This document shows, one piece after another, positions 58,501 to 64,000 of a stretch of 64,000 nucleotides of DNA. The notes under the pieces were generated by a model. It worked only from the letters and a program-made list of their open reading frames with translations. It did not search any database and was not told where the DNA came from. Source of the DNA: Cryptomeria japonica. Taxonomy: Eukaryota; Streptophyta; Pinopsida; Cupressales; Cupressaceae. Numbering within the stretch: position 1 is the stretch's first letter; each line of letters opens with the position of its first letter. Made by a program: the position numbers and the translations under genes. The stretch spans positions 525,451,637-525,515,636 of the forward strand of contig NC_081414.1 of assembly GCF_030272615.1 (NCBI RefSeq). The letters are read 5' to 3'.

Positions 58501-59448
58501 TATGGAAAGAAAAGGATCTCTCTTGGATATGCCCAACAATGGAGCCCACTTTGAGTTCAAAGTTGAAAAACTCATGTTACCAGCCTACAAAATTCCCTCT
58601 TCTGAATATGTTTGTATGATAGTAGGACCAAAATCTCCTTGGTACAGAGAGGTATATGCCTACTTACATCATCAATATATGTCTTTTGATCTCTCACACA
58701 TTCAAAGAAAGACACTTATACATCAGGCATCAAGGCATACAATCATTACTGACACTCTATACAAGAAAGGTTTAGATGGTACTTTACTTCATTATCTTAG
58801 TTTTGAGGAAGCACAAATGGCTCTAAAGGAAGTTCATGATGGGATTTGCGATGCTCACTCTTTCAGTCCTGCACTAGCCAAAAAACTGCTAATAATAAGA
58901 TACTATTGGCCAATAATGGAGAAGAATTCTTACAAGTATGTCCAAAAATGCAAACAATATGAGATACATGGTGATCTGATCCATGCACCTGCCCAAGACC
59001 TTCAACCGATTGCATCACCATGATCATTCTCATAGTGGGGATTGGATCTTGTAGGAAAGATAAACCCTACCTCCTCCAATAGACACAAGTTCATACTTAC
59101 AGCTATTGAATACTTTAATAAATGGGTCATTGCAATCCCTATGACTTACACAATAGGAAAATAGATAGCTAAATTCATCTTGAACTATATCATTTGCAGA
59201 TATGGAGTCCCCATGTGCATCATTACAGACAATGGACGACCCTTCAAGAACCATGAAGTGAGTGAACTTTGCAATCAGTTCCACATTCAACAACATTTCA
59301 TAACTCCTTACTATCCCCAAAGCAATGGTCAAGTTGAGGCAAAAAAAAAATGATATTGAAAATCTTAAAGAGAGTGGTCAACGAAGCAGGACGAGACTAG
59401 CATCTTCAATTGAATCCTACACTCTGAGTTTATCAAATAGGTGTACAC
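58501..59448 (+). pseudogene. Integrase N-terminal zinc domain and catalytic core, element C
   Basis: HHCC domain: EVHDGICDAHSFSPALAKKL, then YYWPIM and YVQKCKQYEIHGDLIH. The second Cys of the CxxC pair is Tyr. After a shift near 59020 the core continues: LDLVGKINP (first Asp), RYGVPMCIITDNGRPFKNHE (second Asp) and TPYYPQSNGQVEA (Glu). It continues to a point just past QLNPTL, where a LINE is inserted. Integrase joins element DNA to the host chromosome. Confidence 0.8.
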
Positions 59449-61249
59449 AGGGTGCTCTTCTAAGCCAAGTTGGTAAGGTCCAGTTGCTGAAATCTACTCT
59501 TCAAAGTATCCCTCTTTATGCCATTAGTCTCTTTAGAATTCCTACCAAGTATGCAGAGGCTATTGAAAAGATTCAGAGAACTTTTTTATGGACAAGGGTT
59601 GAGGAGAAGAAGAGAATGAATTTGATTTCCTGGGATAAAGTTTGTAATCCAATAAGAAAGGGAGGACTAGGTCTAAGAAGAATAAGAGACATAAATGAGT
59701 TCCTTATGGCCAAGTAGATTTGGAGAGGGTATAAAAATTAGGGAGAGTGGAAACTGATATGGGACAACAAGTATAAAAGACAATGTCCAACTCTCCAAAG
59801 CTTCCTTAAAGCGGAAAATATTCCAATTGGCTCCAACATTTGTAAAAATGTTTCTAGAACAAGAGACTTAATTGCCAGAGGTGCAAAATGGAAAATGGGG
59901 AAAGGGAATCTTATCCAATTCTTGGATGATTCCTGGTTACTGGAGTCCTCCCCTTTGACTGAAAATCCTGAGTGGAGTAGATTTCAGAACCAATGCAAGA
60001 AATTTTTTGGATCTATGGTGGATGATTATTGGGAAGATGGAAAGTGGAAGGATTTATCTCAGGTGGACCAATCCTTGGGAAGTTTGAACAAAGTTATGAA
60101 TTTATGGTAAGAGTTGATGAGGAAGACCAATTAATTTGGAAACTCACAGCAAGTGGTACATTCATTGTGGCTTCTCTTTATTATCAACAATACTCTAACA
60201 TGGAAAGCCCATGCTGGGCTAAGGCATGGGTGAAAGACCTCACCCCTAAGATTAACATTTTTTTCTGGACAACCCTTCAAGATAAAATTCTAACAATTGA
60301 GAATATCAGAAAAATAGGTATAAGCATGCCTAGTGTTTGTATTCTATGTAAGCAGAATGAGGAGACCATTAATCATATGCTCTTTCATTGCCCTTTCTCA
60401 GCTAATGTTTGGGGAAGATGTCTGGACCACTTCAAAATCAGTTAGGGCTTCCCAAAGTCGATTCAAGAGGTTTTCAACTCTTGGCATTATCCTTCAAGGA
60501 ATAAGTCTACCACTTTATTGTGGAAACTTGCCTTACCTCATATGTGTTGGGGTATATGGAAAGAGAGAAATGACATAGTTTTTAGAGAGAAGGTTTCTAA
60601 AGCTAAAATTGTGTTTGAGAAAACAAAAAGAAATATAGTGGAAAATATGAATATCATAGGAGGCATTGATAATCCTGAAGACAAGGATGATCAATTTATC
60701 TACAATAAGTGGAGATTAAAGGGTCGAGAGCACATTCAAATCAATCCTAGAGAGGGTGTGATATGGGTCAGCCCGCCCAATGGGTGGATGAAAATTAATT
60801 TTGACGGTGCTTCAAAGGGTAATCCGGGTGGTGCAGGATGTGGAATGGTCCTTAGGGATGAATGGGGAACATGCAAAATCATAAAAAGCATCCCCATAGG
60901 AAACCAGACAAACCATGTAGCTGAAGCTATGGCGGCTTACCATGAGTTGATCCTTTCTAAGGAAGCCAAATGCACTAGAGTCTGGTGTGAAGGAGATTCA
61001 TTGAACATAATCAATTGTTTAAATATGAAATTCTCGCCTTCTTGGTCAATTAGTAATGCTATTAAAGCGATTAAGAAAATTAGTGAGGAATTTGAAATGT
61101 GTGTTTTTACACATGTGTATAGGGAGGCCAATTCCTGCGCTAATTGGGCTACAAACCTGGCTTGCAAATCGGAAGACATCATTACTAGTTATGGCAAAAA
61201 TGAGATTGCAAGTGAAATTAAATCCGTGCTAAATCTAGACTGCAACTAG
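59449..61249 (+). pseudogene. LINE 3 ORF2, 3' part: RT thumb, zf-RVT, RNase H
   Basis: Starts within the RT C-terminal region (GALLSQVGKVQLLKSTLQSI, then FLWTRVEEKKRMNLISWDKV). The zf-RVT part has PSVCILCKQNEETINHMLFH and CPFSANVW. RNase H (60770-61200) has NFDGASKGNPGGAGCGMVLR, AEAMAAYHELI and EGDSLNIINCL. The last catalytic Asp is Asn: REANSCANWATNLA. The final 244-codon frame (60518-61249) is open, one of the longest intact frames in the window. Stops at 59715 and 60108 lie upstream. Confidence 0.85.
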
Positions 61250-61380
61250 GCTAGGCAACGTGGTACTTTTAATCATAGTTTCTAATGCCTCTTCTACTTT
61301 TTTCGATGTAGGGTTATTTCAGAGATAATGAGCATTTATATAGGTGTCTTATCACAATTGTTTGTCACGGATTATGGGCA

Positions 61381-63009
61381 TTTTTACAGGGCTTCCACAT
61401 AAATCAAAGAAGAGGTTTTGAAGCCGAGAGAAGGAGTTTTAAGGAAAGGATTGAAAAAAGGGGAGGTAATAAGAAAAGATTTGAACCCACCTCTTTCTCA
61501 GATTGGAGAAAGAACAATGAAGTGTGGGATATCCTTCAGTAGGGGGGTCTGAATGTGTTCATGGAAAGGCTAAGTGGGAAAGATCCCATAATTACCAACT
61601 ATTTCATCAAGAACTGGAAAAATGGCAAAATCCTAGTTGGGACCCAGATGATGAATGTTGATGAGGTCATTGCTAAGGCTACGGGGATGATTACTGAGGG
61701 CATGAAATTTTATAGGGACCGCAACATATCAGATAAAGCAGCGGACAAGTTCCCAGTCACGGATGATGAGAGGAGAAAGATGGTGAAAATTGACAATTCC
61801 TACCATGCCCCAAAGAGGATTTGCAGGCCATGGAGGTTTGTTTTATTTGCTTCTATTGCCTACATTACTTTGGATGGTAGGTTTACTAGAGCCTATGGTC
61901 ATCACTTTGTCTTGCTCAACCATTTCTGACATGGGGAAAAGGTGAGCTTGCCTTATTATCTAGCTTGTTCTATGGACCACAATATCAAGGAGGTTCAAAA
62001 AGACCCCAAAGGTGACCATGCCCTCCACCAGGGGCTTATGGTTATAGTTTATAAAATGCTTAAGGGGAAATGCATTGAAAATCCTATTAAAGGCAAAAAT
62101 GCAAGAGATGAGACTACGGAGATTGAAGCCAGCGGATTCAACTTTGATTCAGAAACTAAGGGAGATTCGAAAGAGACTAGTAAAAAAGGGAGGAATAAGG
62201 CTAAGAGGAAAAGGATTGTGGTGGATTCAAACATTTCAGAGTCTGAAATTGAATCTTTTGAGAAAAAAATTATTAAAAAAAAAGAAAGGGAAAGCAATTG
62301 GAAAGCAGTTTCAGAGGAAGAACACTAAAAAGGGAAACAATAAAGAAATCAGCCATGTTCTGATTGATTCTAAGGAGGAAGTTGAGGAGAACAAGAAGGC
62401 TGAGGGTCAGGACAAAGTGGGGGAGGAAAACCCAGTGATGGGCAACATTGAGGGTTTGAACACTACAAGTCTGCAAAAGGAGGATAAAGGGGATAAAAGT
62501 GGTATCGGTGATAATGATACTATAAAATATTTCTGTGATACCATCGGAACCATGGTGAAGGATATTAACAGTTAAAAGACTGATATGAAGGCTATGACAA
62601 GAGTTACAGTTGGTCATAAACCCCTGGCAGAACATGTTAAGGAACTGGTTGTTGTACATCATAATGCGGAAGCTATTGAATATATGGTGGGTAAAATTAT
62701 GAGATGGAAGATAACAAGGAGATTAAAGTTATGGAAAATAAAATGAACAATCTGGGTAGCAGAGTTGATAGACTGGAACTCAATGTTAAGAAGATAGCGG
62801 ATCAAAATTTTCAGATCCTCAAAGCTTCGGTGGATAACATGAACATCCTGATCAATATATTTGAGAACAATGCAGAGATGGATGGTGATAAAGATCAACC
62901 AAACAAGAAGGGTCATGAAAAGAGGACTAGAGCTAATACAAGGACCAAGGGCGACATCAAAGGTCGTGAGCTGGAGGAATTAAAGACCTCGGCAAACAAC
63001 ATGAAATAA
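61381..63009 (+). pseudogene. Accessory ORF downstream of LINE 3 ORF2 (unknown function)
   Basis: After about 130 non-coding bases, one frame runs with stops at 61540 and 61927 to 62328, then shifts to 62575 and again to 63009. The N-terminal domain (about 200 residues) includes MERLSGKDPIITNYFIKNWK, VDEVIAKATGMITEGMKFYR and FTRAYGHHFVLLNHF, resembling the putative plant transposon-associated proteins that sit near plant mobile elements (family memory, not verified). The middle is acidic and Lys-rich (SESEIESFEKKIIKKKERES). The C-terminal piece (62704-63009) is a coiled coil (NNLGSRVDRLELNVKKIADQ). L1 elements normally end after ORF2, so this is either an extra ORF or a second captured sequence. 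Confidence 0.5.
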
Positions 63010-63273
63010 ATGGTTTTCCATGCCGAGGATATCATGAAAAGTATTTAGGTCTTTGTATTTGCAGGGGTTCTAGGTTCTATCTTTTTGTTGTCACGGTGTT
63101 GTCCTTTCGTTGTCTGTTTCTAGTTTTTTTATGTTATGTAAGCTGATCCCTTTTTCTTTGGGTGGGATCTTTCTATTTTGTGAAGTGTTCAGGCATGTTT
63201 CTTTCATGTTCTTATGATCTCCTGGCTTGTACAAGGTTCGGGTAGCTTTCAAATACCTGCTTTTACTTAATCA
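63010..63273 (+). other. 3' UTR of LINE 3
   Basis: T/G-rich non-coding sequence (TTTTTGTTGTCACGGTGTTG, CCTTTTTCTTTGGGTGGGAT) ending GCTTTTACTTAATCAAAA at the target duplication. There is no long poly(A). Confidence 0.7.
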
Positions 63274-63733
63274 AAATAGGTGTACGCACAACTACTAGTG
63301 CTACACCATACTCTTTGCTATATGGTTCAAAAGTATTTTTCCTATTGAGGTAGAATTGCCATCGCTAAGGGTCTGTCTAAAACACATCATATCAAAAGAA
63401 GACTACAGAGTTGCACATTTGCAAGAACTAGAGCTATTGGATGAAAAATGACAAAGCGCTTTGAATCATTTACAAGGTTACCAAAATAGAATGAGACGAA
63501 GCTATAACAAAAGAGTAAGACCACGTTGCTTTGAAGTGGGGGATATAGTCCTTAAGGAGAATCAAAGGACCCTAGCAGAACGCAAAAAATCAAGAAAATT
63601 TGAGCCTAACTAGTTATGTCCTTTTGTAATAACAAGAGTCATTGTAAATGGTGCCTATAACTTAACAACAATGGAGGGAGATACACTCCTCAATCCTATG
63701 AACAACATGTGCCTTAAAAGATATTACATCTAA
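63274..63733 (+). pseudogene. Integrase C-terminal part, element C (after the LINE)
   Basis: Continues TTTSATPYSLLYGSKVFFPI, VELPSLRV, RMRRSYNKRVRPRCFEVGDI (GPY/F-type region) and GAYNLTTMEGDTLLNPMNNM, ending at TAA 63731-63733. Stops at 63449 and 63611 interrupt it. The last residues match the pol tail retained in element A at 1743-1784. Confidence 0.85.
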
Positions 63734-64000
63734 GGGCTGGAGTAATTTAGTCTTTACTTTTTGCACTTGCATATCATATTCTTTAAAGAATTGCTTCTCA
63801 TATAATTTCTTTCTTAACTGCATCGCACTCGCAATCTTCATAGCATATAGTCTATGCTTGCGCATATAGATGCATCAATAAAACAAGGCAATTTGTCTGA
63901 GTCATTTACCTATCTGCACTAAAAGGAGTGAAGGATGTCTCATTTCCTAGATATTGGTACATGAAGTTTTTAGGAGGTCTTAGGCCATTCATCTTCAACG
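63734..64000 (+). other. Start of the 3' region of element C
   Basis: Matches 1785-2050 of element A (AAGGGCTGG/AAGGGTTGG start, TTTTTGCACT, CATATCAT, CAATAAAACAAGGCAA, CCTAGATATT). No gene. The 3' LTR lies beyond the window. Confidence 0.75.

Larger units (their letters stand above)
59449..63273 (+). mobile_element. LINE 3: 5'-truncated L1-like insertion inside the integrase
   Basis: Integrase sequence breaks at 59448 and resumes at 63274. AAATAGGTGTACACA (59435-59449) recurs as AAATAGGTGTACGCACA (63274-63290), a target site duplication of about 15 bases. Inside lie the end of ORF2 (RT thumb, zf-RVT, RNase H), an extra downstream coding region, and a 3' UTR ending TTTTACTTAATCAAAA. The endonuclease and most of RT are missing, a typical 5' truncation. 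Confidence 0.9.

Overview
This window looks like intergenic DNA from a seed plant with a large genome. It is a nest of old, decayed retrotransposons. I found no intact single-copy host gene, no rRNA or tRNA gene, and nothing bacterial. The evidence is plant-type LINEs with RNase H domains, Ty3/gypsy elements of the Tat/Ogre type (a second, Tat-type RNase H and an antisense plant mobile domain gene), a Ty1/copia remnant, AT-rich LTRs over 1 kb long, and frequent stop codons inside otherwise recognisable frames. A conifer is a reasonable guess, held with low confidence.

Layout. 1-13750 belongs to a Tat-like family I call A. A 5'-truncated internal region (gag-like and proline-rich ORF, integrase tail, long 3' region, antisense plant mobile domain gene, polypurine tract) runs into one LTR (8168-9310). 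That LTR is followed by a primer binding site, a repeat-rich leader and a second copy of the gag-like ORF (11594-13279), so two internal regions share one LTR. 13751-41150 is a related element B: truncated 5' LTR, leader, gag-like/proline-rich ORF 17763-20562, 3' region, polypurine tract, and a 3' LTR starting at 23407. That 3' LTR is split by about 15.3 kb of minus-strand LINE sequence (23583-38904, three LINE bodies with two GT microsatellites) and by a 1389-bp solo LTR with a 5-bp target duplication (39347-40735). 41151-43252 is a Ty1/copia remnant, and 43253-45476 holds LTR debris and no gene.

45477-64000 is element C, a decayed but nearly complete Tat-type element: 5' LTR, primer site, first gag, a probable chimeric junction, second gag, protease, a reverse transcriptase segment present three times in tandem (about 1184 bp per unit), Tat-type RNase H, and integrase. 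The integrase is interrupted by a 3.8-kb 5'-truncated LINE with target duplications. The 3' flank of C's integrase matches the region after the integrase tail in A, so C-like elements are plausible autonomous partners for A, which has lost pol.

Most unusual signals: (1) five 34-nt hairpins upstream of the family A 3' LTR, with a constant 14-nt loop and five different self-complementary arm pairs; (2) a pair of adjacent hairpins conserved in A and B whose two stems differ by compensatory changes; (3) an antisense plant mobile domain gene with a visible TATA box and a candidate intron; (4) a proline-rich accessory ORF conserved between A and B in place of pol; (5) the tandem RT triplication.
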